From Dehalobacter sp. (GTDB lineage: Bacteria; Bacillota; Desulfitobacteriia; Desulfitobacteriales; Syntrophobotulaceae): a stretch of DNA of 64,000 nt. Below are positions 55,977 through 64,000 of the stretch, one piece after another. A program made the position numbers and the translations under genes. The notes under the pieces were generated by a model. That model did no database searches. It had not been told where the DNA came from and was given only the letters and a program-made list of their open reading frames with translations. The stretch lies in contig JAMPIU010000073.1 in assembly GCA_023667845.1 (NCBI GenBank), forward strand, positions 124,001 through 188,000, in the 5' to 3' direction. The stretch's first letter is position 1. Every line of letters begins with the position of its first letter.

Positions 55977-56744
55977 ATGAGTATTGGTCAACCCTCCTAT
56001 CTTCTGCAAAAAGTTGCACCGATTGTACTGAGGGAACTTCAGCCATACATCGCCGGTAAAGTTGGTCCCCTCGTTGCTGAAAAAATTGGCATGCCCATTG
56101 CCAGGAAAGTCGGACTTCCACTTGCTAAAAGAATAGGTATTCCTATGGCCCGTAAAACCGGTACCTTTTTGTTGAACCGGGTCGGCTATCCGCTTATTAA
56201 TAAAGTCATTTTCAAAGGAAATCCCCCTTCATTCCTCTTGCCCGGAAATCCCCAGGCAAACAGTGGCACAGGAATAAAGACAATGGTGACAGAAGCAGGA
56301 TCAGGACTTGGGCCAAGTTCAGGATCAGAAAATGGTACCGGTACTGGAATAAGCACCGGTTCAGGTACAGTTATTAATACAAGTAAAGGTATAAAAGGGA
56401 CAAAAAGAACAGAAACAGGAGTAGGATCTGAAGCAGGTGTACGCGGGAGAAAACAAACCAAAGCAGAAAAAAAGATTGAAAAGCAAAACAGAAAGCGCCA
56501 AAAAACACGGAGAGGCTTGTTTAGCTTTGGTAAAAATCTTCAGTCCTTCCCGACTGGAATCCGTCCGCTGAACCAGATTGTACCCGGGCCGGCCGTTCCT
56601 TCTCCTATTCCGGAAGCACCGAGTACCTTCGTCCAGCCTCTTGTTCAAAATCCAGCTGTCCAAAATTCTTATGAACTATTTGATCAAAATCAGAATTATG
56701 CTTCAAGTCTCTTTAGCAGAAGAAGGCAAAACCACGGTTTTTGA
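55977..56744 (+). CDS. Protein with eight-residue glycine repeats, low complexity
   Basis: 255 residues, GGAGGA upstream. Residues 30-77 are six repeats of exactly eight residues, pattern G-x-P-x-A-x-K-hydrophobic, with glycines at 30, 38, 46, 54, 62 and 70. Then a Gly/Ser/Thr-rich stretch (about 90-150), a Lys/Arg-rich helix (about 150-178) and a Pro/Asn/Gln-rich tail. No signal peptide. No family recognised. By composition it could be a spore-coat or DNA-associated structural protein; that is a guess. Confidence 0.7.
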   Translation: MSIGQPSYLLQKVAPIVLRELQPYIAGKVGPLVAEKIGMPIARKVGLPLAKRIGIPMARKTGTFLLNRVGYPLINKVIFKGNPPSFLLPGNPQANSGTGIKTMVTEAGSGLGPSSGSENGTGTGISTGSGTVINTSKGIKGTKRTETGVGSEAGVRGRKQTKAEKKIEKQNRKRQKTRRGLFSFGKNLQSFPTGIRPLNQIVPGPAVPSPIPEAPSTFVQPLVQNPAVQNSYELFDQNQNYASSLFSRRRQNHGF

Positions 56745-56750
56745 AAAATT

Positions 56751-56784
56751 TGAAATCCCGCCTCAGTCTCGAGACGGGATTTCA
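56751..56784. terminator. Hairpin between the octad-repeat gene and metH
   Basis: TGAAATCCCG pairs with CGGGATTTCA over 10 bp. No long T-run, so a weak terminator for the convergent genes. Confidence 0.5.
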
Positions 56785-56811
56785 TGCATCTATTAGCATC
56801 TATTATAGAGA

Positions 56812-59800
56812 TCAACGATTAATATTAAATATCTTAGCTTCAGGATGAGAAAAAACAACAGCGGTAACAGACGCTTCGGGGTCCATCATGAAATTCTCTG
56901 TCAGCGTTATTCCAATCTCCTCCGGTTTCAGCAGTCTGAACAGCTTGGCCTGTTCTTCCAGTGCAGGGTAGATCGGGTAGCCCGGAGAAACCCGGATGCC
57001 GTTATCAATCCCCCAGATTTTACGCATCTTTTCATGCATGATGTCAGCAAATCCTTCAGCCAGCTCCAGGGCCAGAACCTGAAGAAGAAACGACTTCAGG
57101 TATTCGCCCTTGTCCCGGTAATTCTCGGCCTTTTCTCTAATTCCCAGGCCCGTAGTCAGCGCAAACATACCAAGATAATCATACGTCTGCTCCTGACCGT
57201 CAAGCTTATTCCAGGGACGGACATAATCAGCGAGACAAAGGCCATTATCTTTTTGCTGACGCGGAAAACTGAGTTCTTCAAGGACAATATTTGAAGCTTT
57301 CAGATTCGAATCCGGATTCGAATCTGATTCTGAATCCATAATAGCGACCGTATTTCCGTTCGCACAGGCCGGATAAAACGCAAATACCCCATTGACCGTA
57401 ATCAGCTTGTGTTCTTGGATCTCTTCCAGGAAATCCTGAACAAATTTCTGGATTTTGGCTGATTTATCTTGGGAAACATCTTCGGAATCCAGCAGGAGGC
57501 TTTCCGCTGCCTTGATTTCTTCCTGGGAAGGGTGGCGCAGTTTGTTTTTGACCCCGAGATAACGCCTCAGGATAAAAGGCAGATCCAAGTTCGGGATAAT
57601 CTCCGCCAGCGGATAATCCAGAAGGACCTCCCGTGCTGTATGCTGCGGGCGGCAGACAGGTCCGTCAAAGCTGACCGGCGAAAATTTATTTTCGCTGTGG
57701 TTGTCAGAAATACTGCCGGAGATACTGTCTGGGATGTTGCCGGAAATCGTACCAACATTACCGGCCTGATCATTATTTTTAGCTGCGTTATAGCTTCCGG
57801 AATCATTGGCCGTCTTGCTTTTCAAGCCATTCAGAAGATTCAGTCCAGCCATGGCGTCGCGCGCATACAAAACCGGTCCGCCGTATTGCGGGGCAATCTT
57901 CTCCTCGGTATATTTGCGCGACAGAGCCGCGCCTCCGAGAATCAGCGGGATATTAATTCCGGCTGCCTGAAGATCCTGGGCAGTCAACAGCATCTGCTGA
58001 ACCGATTTGACCAGAAGCCCGGATAGACCGATCGCATCAGGCATCTCTCGCCTAGCCGCTTCGATCAGCTGTTCGGAACTGACTTTGACGCCAAGGTTGA
58101 CCACCTTATAGCCGTTATTGGCCAGGATGATTTCCACAAGATTCTTGCCGATATCATGGACATCGCCCTTGACCGTTGCGAGCAGGATCTTCCCTTTGAC
58201 TGCCTCTTCGGCTTTTTCCATATAGGCCTCCAGGATGGTCACCGCTGCCTTCATGACTTCGGCGCTCTGCAGAACTTCAGCCACGATCAGCTGGTTCCTG
58301 TTAAAGAGGCTGCCGACTTCCTCCATACCTTTCATCAGCGGACCGTTAATAATTTCGAGCGGCCGATATTTCGTCAGGGCCTCGTACAGATCATTCTCCA
58401 GGCCCTCTTTGGAGCCTTCCACAATAGCTCCTGCCAGCCGTTCCTCAACGGAAAGCCCGGACGTCTGTTTTTGTTCCGTGACCTTTTTCTCTCTGTAAAA
58501 ATCGGTAAAAGCTTTTAAGGTCTGGTCATTCGTATTTAAGAGCAGATCTTGGGCCAGTTTTTTCTCTGCCTGAGGAATCGTCGCATAACGTTCCAGTTTT
58601 TCGGAATTGACAATCGCGTAGTCCAGTCCGGCTACGGTATTCAGATAGACGAAAACGGCATTCAACACTTCCCGGCCTGCCGCAGGCAGACCGAAGGAGA
58701 CATTGCTGATCCCAAGAATCGTCTTGCATTCCGGATATTTGGCTTTGATCAGTCGCAGGCCTTCAATGGTCTCAACTGCAGAACCGAGATACTTGACATC
58801 CCCGGTCCCTACCGGGAATGTCAGCGGATCAAAGATAATATCGGCAGCTGAAAGACCGTATTCATGCACCAGCAGATCGTAAGAGCGTCCGGCCACTTCG
58901 AGCTTGCGTTCCCGGGTCAGGGCCATACCCTGTTCATCGATTAAGCCAACTACGACTGCAGTACCGAATTTTCGAAGCAGCGGAACAACTTCATCAAAGC
59001 GTTCCCGGCCGTTTTCAAGGTTGATCGAATTAATGATTGCTTTGCCCTGAATTAACCGGAGTCCTGCTTCCAAAACCGCGGGATCGGTCGTATCCAGCAT
59101 CAGCGGCGCTTTGACTTTATTGACAACATGGGGCAGAAAGCTAACCATATCCTCAAGTTCGTCCCGGTCGGGATTGGCCACACAGACATCCACAATCTGA
59201 GCGCCCTTCTTGACCTGATTTCGGGCAATCTCGGAACCTTCTTCATAATACTCACCGGCAATAAGCTCCTTGAATTTGCGAGAACCGATCACATTGGCCC
59301 GCTCGCCGACCAGCAGCGGCCGGTTTTCTTCTTCGGGCCAGACTGCTTCGAGTCCTGCGACGCTGCTTCGTTCAGCAGCCCGCATTTGTCTCGGAGCGTA
59401 CTTGGCCAAGGCTGCTGCCAAGGCTTCGATATGGCGATCCGTCGTCCCGCAGCATCCACCGGCAATGTTCAGCCAGCCTTTGGCTGCGTAAGCGGCCATC
59501 TTTCCGGCAAACTCTTCCGGAGTTTCCTGGTAGCCGCCTTCTTCATCAGGAAGCCCCGCGTTCGGGTAACAGCTCACGGCGCAAGAGGCAAGCCCCTCCA
59601 GGGTTCTGAGGTGATCATTCATCAGTTCTGCTCCGGTGCCGCAGTTCATGCCGACAGCAGCCGGCTTCAGGTGCTGTATCGAAATATATAAAGCTTCAAT
59701 ATTCTGTCCTGCGAGCATCGTACCCGAAGGTTCAATCGTCACGGAAACGACCAGCGGCACCTCCCGCCCAAGTTCAGCAAAGGCGCGTTGGATCCCGAGT

Positions 59801-60321
59801 CCTGCCGCCTTGATATTCAGCGTATCCTGACAGGTTTCGACGATCAGCAGATCGACGCCTCCCTTAATAAGGCCAAGGGTTTGACGGCAATAAGCCTCTT
59901 CCAGGTCAGTAAAAGTAATACCGCCTCCAAAGGCCAGCATCTTGGTCGTCGGGCCCATGGATCCAGCCACAAACCGCGGTTTTTCCGCTGTAGACCATTT
60001 GTCGGCCGCTTCGCGGGCCAGCCGTGCCGCAGCCTCGTTGATTTCCATATCCCTGTCCCCGAGATGATATTCCCCAAGGACAATATTTGTGCCTCCGAAG
60101 GTATTGGTTTCAATGATATCCGCACCGGCTTTCAGATAGGCCTCATGAATATCACGCACGATATAAGGACGGGTGAGCGTCAGGATTTCGTTGCAGCCTT
60201 CTTGTTCAGGCCCTCCAAAATCTTCGGCAGACAGATCCTTCTGCTGAAGCATGGTTCCCATCGCTCCGTCCAGAATCAGAATTTTTTTCGCAAGTAATTC
60301 ATTAAAAATCTGTTGTTTCAT
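56812..60321 (-). CDS. metH: Cobalamin-dependent methionine synthase
   Basis: Methylates homocysteine using methyl-tetrahydrofolate via methylcobalamin. 1169 residues from the ATG at 60321, with GGTGAG upstream. Domains: homocysteine-binding (GAMGTMLQ, with zinc Cys in GGCCGT), pterin-binding (GERANVIGSRKF), B12 cap and Rossmann domain with the base-off histidine in DVHDIGKN, and the AdoMet activation domain (RVSPGYPIYPALEEQ, TENFMMDPEASV). An Asn/Ser-rich linker of about 50 residues joins B12 and activation domains, and a short Asp/Ser insert lies within the latter. Confidence 0.95.
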   Translation of the reverse strand: MKQQIFNELLAKKILILDGAMGTMLQQKDLSAEDFGGPEQEGCNEILTLTRPYIVRDIHEAYLKAGADIIETNTFGGTNIVLGEYHLGDRDMEINEAAARLAREAADKWSTAEKPRFVAGSMGPTTKMLAFGGGITFTDLEEAYCRQTLGLIKGGVDLLIVETCQDTLNIKAAGLGIQRAFAELGREVPLVVSVTIEPSGTMLAGQNIEALYISIQHLKPAAVGMNCGTGAELMNDHLRTLEGLASCAVSCYPNAGLPDEEGGYQETPEEFAGKMAAYAAKGWLNIAGGCCGTTDRHIEALAAALAKYAPRQMRAAERSSVAGLEAVWPEEENRPLLVGERANVIGSRKFKELIAGEYYEEGSEIARNQVKKGAQIVDVCVANPDRDELEDMVSFLPHVVNKVKAPLMLDTTDPAVLEAGLRLIQGKAIINSINLENGRERFDEVVPLLRKFGTAVVVGLIDEQGMALTRERKLEVAGRSYDLLVHEYGLSAADIIFDPLTFPVGTGDVKYLGSAVETIEGLRLIKAKYPECKTILGISNVSFGLPAAGREVLNAVFVYLNTVAGLDYAIVNSEKLERYATIPQAEKKLAQDLLLNTNDQTLKAFTDFYREKKVTEQKQTSGLSVEERLAGAIVEGSKEGLENDLYEALTKYRPLEIINGPLMKGMEEVGSLFNRNQLIVAEVLQSAEVMKAAVTILEAYMEKAEEAVKGKILLATVKGDVHDIGKNLVEIILANNGYKVVNLGVKVSSEQLIEAARREMPDAIGLSGLLVKSVQQMLLTAQDLQAAGINIPLILGGAALSRKYTEEKIAPQYGGPVLYARDAMAGLNLLNGLKSKTANDSGSYNAAKNNDQAGNVGTISGNIPDSISGSISDNHSENKFSPVSFDGPVCRPQHTAREVLLDYPLAEIIPNLDLPFILRRYLGVKNKLRHPSQEEIKAAESLLLDSEDVSQDKSAKIQKFVQDFLEEIQEHKLITVNGVFAFYPACANGNTVAIMDSESDSNPDSNLKASNIVLEELSFPRQQKDNGLCLADYVRPWNKLDGQEQTYDYLGMFALTTGLGIREKAENYRDKGEYLKSFLLQVLALELAEGFADIMHEKMRKIWGIDNGIRVSPGYPIYPALEEQAKLFRLLKPEEIGITLTENFMMDPEASVTAVVFSHPEAKIFNINR

Positions 60322-60609
60322 GGTCTCACCACTTCTTTGCAAACTTTTCCTCCAAGCTTCCCTTGGGTTTATCATATTATTTTACCATGATTATACGATT
60401 CGTCCAATCTATACATTTCGTATTTCCTGCGTAATCATTTTTGTATATTTTAAGCAGCATATCCGGATATTCCGAGCTGCAGAAAATTCTTGTTAAAATT
60501 GTTCAAACCGTTAAAATAGTTATATATGGCGATATACAGACGAATGCGACTGTATTCAGTTTTCTTTCAGAATAATCGTGTATTTTAAAGATACAGGAGG
60601 AATAAACGA
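60322..60609. other. Intergenic region between metH and the response regulator
   Basis: 288 bases holding two divergent promoters. GATACAGGAGGAAT just before 60610 is the ribosome site of the regulator. I looked for S-box, T-box or cobalamin riboswitch features before metH and see none. Confidence 0.4.
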
Positions 60610-61293
60610 ATGGCCAATAAATTCAGAATACTTATCGTGGATGACGACGCTTCAATCCGCCAGATGCTCAGCCTGGGGCTGAAGCAGGAGGGTTACGATA
60701 TCGGAACAGCGGACAACGGAAAAAAGGCACTGGAAATAATCCCTGTCTTTGAACCTCATGTCATCATCCTTGACATTATGATGCCGGTCATGGACGGATA
60801 TGAACTATGTGAATCCATCCCGGAAATATCCGGTGCTTCCATAATTATGCTGACTGCCAAGGATACATCCAAAGACATTGTCAAAGGACTGCGCCTCGGA
60901 GCCCACGACTATCTGGTTAAGCCTTTTCACTTTGACGAGCTGCTGGCCCGGATCGAGGTTCAGCTGCGTAACCGTTTCCCGGATCTATCCGGCAAAAGAA
61001 CCATTGGCCGGTTTACGATCGATGAACTGAAAAAGTCAATCTTGCTCGATAATCAGCCTCTGCAGCTTTCTCCTACCGAATATAAACTGCTGTCCTATCT
61101 TTTATGGAACAGCAATCAAACGTTGAGTAAAGAACAAATCCTGATTCACATCTGGGGTTACGATTTTGAAGGAGAGGACAATATCGTCGAGGTATATATC
61201 CGCTATCTTCGAGAGAAACTCGGGGATCTGGATCACACGATCATTAAAACCGTCAGGGGCCTTGGTTACCACCTGCAGACGGAACAGCAGTAA
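60610..61293 (+). CDS. OmpR-family response regulator
   Basis: 227 residues. The receiver domain has acidic DDD near residue 11 and the phospho-acceptor Asp in ILDIMMP (about 54). A C-terminal winged helix follows (LQLSPTEYKLLSYLLWNSNQTLSKEQIL, VRGLGYHL). Partner of the kinase 118 bases downstream. The target genes are unknown; the ZIP transporter next to it is convergent, so not clearly a target. Confidence 0.93.
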   Translation: MANKFRILIVDDDASIRQMLSLGLKQEGYDIGTADNGKKALEIIPVFEPHVIILDIMMPVMDGYELCESIPEISGASIIMLTAKDTSKDIVKGLRLGAHDYLVKPFHFDELLARIEVQLRNRFPDLSGKRTIGRFTIDELKKSILLDNQPLQLSPTEYKLLSYLLWNSNQTLSKEQILIHIWGYDFEGEDNIVEVYIRYLREKLGDLDHTIIKTVRGLGYHLQTEQQ

Positions 61294-61411
61294 CTGGCAG
61301 TCTACACGAGATATCAAATATCAAGCATTTTACACAGGAATATCATGACACATTGCATGTTTAACATTTCAATCGTTGTGTTTTTAGTATGATCACATTA
61401 GGGAGATCATC

Positions 61412-62998
61412 ATGAAAGTTCATCCTCTGGAAAAACTGAATATTTGGCGGCAATCCCTGGTAGGGCAGCTCCTGCTGCGTTTCTGGGTGTGCCATATCAT
61501 TTTTTTTACGTTAATTGGGGCTATTCAGTATACTTCCCTGAAAAATTCCCTGTATCAAAGCGTGGAGCAGAACCTGCTTTCAGACTATTACGCCATACGG
61601 AACAGTATGGGGAGCTGGCTTTCGAGCAGTGAGCTTCCTCCGGGAAGATTCTCCGAACTCCGCCCGGGAAATTTTGTGGCGTTTTATACCAGCGGCTATC
61701 AACTTAAATCGATTGTTTACAGCTACGGCAAGACGAACAGTACGGTCCCGAATCTCAGCCGCAACCAACTGCAGTTTGATCTTGCTGAGAAGGCGAGATC
61801 CGGCGGATGTTTTATTTTTCAGGATACCGACGAACAGCAGTATATGCTGATGGTGGCCCCGGTCGTAACGAACCAGCTTTCGGTAAACAGTCTCCCCCTG
61901 GAACAAAACAACGATATTCAGCCTTATGCGGGCTATGCTTTGATCGGTCAGCCGCTGGCTGAACAGGACCTGATCTTGAGCCGAAATCTCAGAGGATATA
62001 CTTTTAACGCGATCATCATTATTCTACTCAGTACATTTTTTACAGCGCTGGTTTTGCAGAAACCACTGGAACCACTTCTGAACATTTCCTCTACGGCCCG
62101 CAAGATTGCCGCCGGCCGCTATGACCTGCGCCTTCCGTATATGAATAAAACCGCTTCGGAAATCCAGCAGCTTCGGGAAGCTTTAAACCATATGCTTGGA
62201 CAGATGGAGAATGCTCTAAATACGGAAAGATCGGCTAAAAACCGGATGGCTCGGTTTATTGCCGATGCTTCTCATGAACTCAGGACTCCGCTGACCTCGA
62301 TCAGAGGCTTCCTTGAAATACTCCAGCGGACAGGTATGGCAGACAAAGAGACTTTGGATGCCGCCCATCAGACCATGCTGATCGAGACGGAAAGACTGAT
62401 CAGGCTTACCGAGGGTCTGCTGACCTTAAATCGGATCGCCCAGGAAGAAATAAACAGCGATCATTCCGAAGAGCTCAATTCCGGACTGCACGATGTGCTT
62501 CCCGAGCTTATGCCGCTTTTGGCCCCCCTGCTTAAAGACCGTACTTTCAGATTCAACGGCCAGGATTTCCGGACAATTGATGATTTTGTCTCAGAAGTCC
62601 TGGATACGTCACAAGTACTTCCATTAAAACCCGATGAACTGAAACAGATCCTGTACAATCTTGTTAATAACGCTATTCAACATACACTTTCCGGCGGAAC
62701 GATTGATATCCTCGCTAAATCGGAAAATTCCCGTTTTATTCTATCCGTCAGGGATAACGGTGAAGGAATCCCGGTTGAAGACGTTCCTCATATTTTTGAA
62801 AGGTTTTTCCAGGGAGACCGTTCCCGTTCCCATGGAAAAGGCCAAGGATCGGGACTCGGCCTGGCAATCGTATCCGAACTGGTGTACCTTCGCGGAGGAG
62901 AAATACGGGTCGAAAGCACTCCCGGAGAAGGAACCACCTTTACAATATCTTTCCCACTGATTCATGTAAAAAACGATAACCTAGATGAAACAAAATAA
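61412..62998 (+). CDS. Membrane sensor histidine kinase
   Basis: 528 residues. Helices at about 22-42 and 192-212 enclose an extracytoplasmic sensor of about 150 residues. HAMP (about 213-265), HisKA with ASHELRTPLTSIRG and HATPase_c (NLVNNAIQHT, DNGEGIP, GSGLGLAIV) follow. GGGAGATC upstream of the ATG. It phosphorylates the regulator encoded just before it. Confidence 0.92.
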   Translation: MKVHPLEKLNIWRQSLVGQLLLRFWVCHIIFFTLIGAIQYTSLKNSLYQSVEQNLLSDYYAIRNSMGSWLSSSELPPGRFSELRPGNFVAFYTSGYQLKSIVYSYGKTNSTVPNLSRNQLQFDLAEKARSGGCFIFQDTDEQQYMLMVAPVVTNQLSVNSLPLEQNNDIQPYAGYALIGQPLAEQDLILSRNLRGYTFNAIIIILLSTFFTALVLQKPLEPLLNISSTARKIAAGRYDLRLPYMNKTASEIQQLREALNHMLGQMENALNTERSAKNRMARFIADASHELRTPLTSIRGFLEILQRTGMADKETLDAAHQTMLIETERLIRLTEGLLTLNRIAQEEINSDHSEELNSGLHDVLPELMPLLAPLLKDRTFRFNGQDFRTIDDFVSEVLDTSQVLPLKPDELKQILYNLVNNAIQHTLSGGTIDILAKSENSRFILSVRDNGEGIPVEDVPHIFERFFQGDRSRSHGKGQGSGLGLAIVSELVYLRGGEIRVESTPGEGTTFTISFPLIHVKNDNLDETK

Positions 62999-63011
62999 TT
63001 GATTGATCATT

Positions 63012-63728
63012 CTACGACAGGATTAATGCCAGGATAAAGCCGAGCATGATGCCGACATTGGCATATTCACTGTGGGAATGGTGGCTTTTCGGAATCAGTT
63101 CGTCACTGCTGATATAGATCATTGCTCCGGCCGCAAACGCCAGAAAGAAAGCGATGATGAGCGGAGAGATCAGGCCAAGAATCATTCCCAGCCCGGTACC
63201 GAGCAGCGTTGACATACCGGTCATGGTCGTAATCAGGACGACCCTCGATTTCGGGACGTTGGCGAGACACAGCGGCATCGCCACACAAAGACCTTCAGCA
63301 ATATTATGCAGACCGATTGTCAAGGCTGTCATGACGCCCATGTGATACGATACTTCGCTGGTCGCACCGATCGCGATCCCTTCGGGAAGATTATGCAGTG
63401 TGATTCCGAGCGCGATAAAATACCCCATCTTGGCATAGTTACTCAAATCCGCTTCAACCTTGTGAATGTGCGGCATTGAAATATCCACCAGAAACAGGAA
63501 CAGAGCTCCGGCTGCAAAGCCGGCAATACAAATGATACTGTTGCTCATGTCTAGGCTGGTCGGAATCAGACTTAAGGCAGATATCCCGATCATGATTCCT
63601 GACGCAAATCCGAGCGATATTGAAAGTATCTTGTTCGTGATATTTTTTATCGAGATAGAGATGACAGCGCCAAGCCCGGTAACCAGACCCGCTATCAGCC
63701 CGTAGAGTAGAATCGTAATAATAATCAC
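63012..63728 (-). CDS. ZIP-family divalent metal transporter
   Basis: 238 residues and about seven to eight helices. HNLPEGIAIG and HNIAEGLCVAMPL are the paired metal-binding helices IV and V, and a His-rich loop (HKVEADLSN, KSHHSHSEY) may also bind metal. Imports Zn or Mn. GTG start at 63728, close to the htpG stop, so the two may be one unit. Convergent with the kinase. Confidence 0.9.
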   Translation of the reverse strand: MIIITILLYGLIAGLVTGLGAVISISIKNITNKILSISLGFASGIMIGISALSLIPTSLDMSNSIICIAGFAAGALFLFLVDISMPHIHKVEADLSNYAKMGYFIALGITLHNLPEGIAIGATSEVSYHMGVMTALTIGLHNIAEGLCVAMPLCLANVPKSRVVLITTMTGMSTLLGTGLGMILGLISPLIIAFFLAFAAGAMIYISSDELIPKSHHSHSEYANVGIMLGFILALILS

Positions 63729-63735
63729 TCCGGTA

Positions 63736-64000
63736 CTATTTCTTTACAACCGCTCTTTCCAGGATGTTATAGAGTCTGTTAACCATACTCCTGGGATCGA
63801 TGATCAGCCCGGCGGCAATCTGCGAGTTTTCCAGAATCTGTTCCGCCGCTGCCGCAGCAAATGCGTCGCCCGACTTGCGCAGTTCATTGATTCCCTGAAT
63901 GACCGGATGCCGGCTGTTAATCTCCAAGATTCCTGCTGGGATATCTTCCATATCCTTGTTCATGATCTGCATCATTTTCTGCATACTATGCGTTCCGTAT
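63736..64000 (-). CDS. htpG: Chaperone HtpG (Hsp90), C-terminal part only
   Basis: About 88 codons reach into the window from the right edge. MQKMMQIMNKDM followed by ILEINSRHPVIQGI and LIIDPRSMVNRLYNILE match the C-terminal dimerisation domain of bacterial HtpG. The N-terminal ATPase and middle domains lie outside. The stop precedes the ZIP start by seven bases. Confidence 0.88.
   Translation of the reverse strand, partial: YGTHSMQKMMQIMNKDMEDIPAGILEINSRHPVIQGINELRKSGDAFAAAAAEQILENSQIAAGLIIDPRSMVNRLYNILERAVVKK

Noticed and set aside
57469-58026. 185-codon open frame opposite metH
   Set aside because: Antisense to the B12-binding part of metH, with no recognisable protein features.
56812-60609. 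S-box or cobalamin riboswitch before metH
   Set aside because: I could not find the conserved cores of either in 60322-60609.

Overview
The window looks like a chromosome segment of an anaerobic, spore-forming Firmicute, most likely a Peptococcaceae/Desulfitobacteriaceae relative such as Desulfitobacterium, Dehalobacter or Syntrophobotulus. The grounds are type III glutamine synthetase, oxygen-sensitive radical-SAM and glycyl-radical enzymes, a spore photoproduct lyase homologue, a Tat-exported uptake [NiFe] hydrogenase, B12-dependent MetH, strong GGAGG ribosome sites and frequent TTG starts. The genus is inference. I recognise no rRNA, tRNA or CRISPR.

1-22 kb is a nitrogen, glutamate and osmolyte block: gltBD, gdhA, an alr/nnr pair, acpS with a LytS-like kinase and a GntR-RCK_C regulator resembling the c-di-AMP sensor BusR, then a divergent radical-SAM aminomutase. 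That aminomutase carries the Lys and Asn that mark glutamate 2,3-aminomutase, which makes the osmolyte beta-glutamate. After it come a YtqA-like radical-SAM protein, an ammonium transporter, a two-gene AmmeMemoRadiSam locus and type III glutamine synthetase.

22-36 kb holds a three-gene uptake hydrogenase operon that runs into an spl homologue one base after the cytochrome stop, then envelope and small accessory genes (GH-like, SGNH, DNA glycosylase, pentapeptide, DUF3795, DUF1801). Next are an HD-GYP phosphodiesterase behind a c-di-GMP-I riboswitch, a decayed CoA-binding gene, and an operon with the alternate lipid II flippase Amj.

36.5-52.2 kb is the unusual part. Ten imperfect inverted repeats, each 75-77 bp and bounded by AAC...GTT cores, lie in the same orientation. 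They separate short, AT-rich, mostly single-gene units: FRG protein, small membrane proteins, MerR and XRE regulators, ECF sigma/anti-sigma, YcxB-like, ankyrin and unknown proteins. Stem sequences differ between sites, while the loop and the flanking mini-hairpins are conserved. This is the architecture of an integron gene-cassette array. At its right side lies an internally deleted tyrosine recombinase remnant next to a one-core half site. The array also contains a group II intron maturase scrap, a frameshifted DJ-1/PfpI gene, a decayed DUF3102 copy and a second ~113-bp repeat family.

52.2-64 kb returns to core genes: nrdR-nrdD-nrdG (anaerobic ribonucleotide reduction, with an NrdR box), a protein with a strict eight-residue glycine repeat, metH, an OmpR-type two-component system, a ZIP transporter and the 3' end of htpG. 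Both window ends cut a gene (gltD and htpG).
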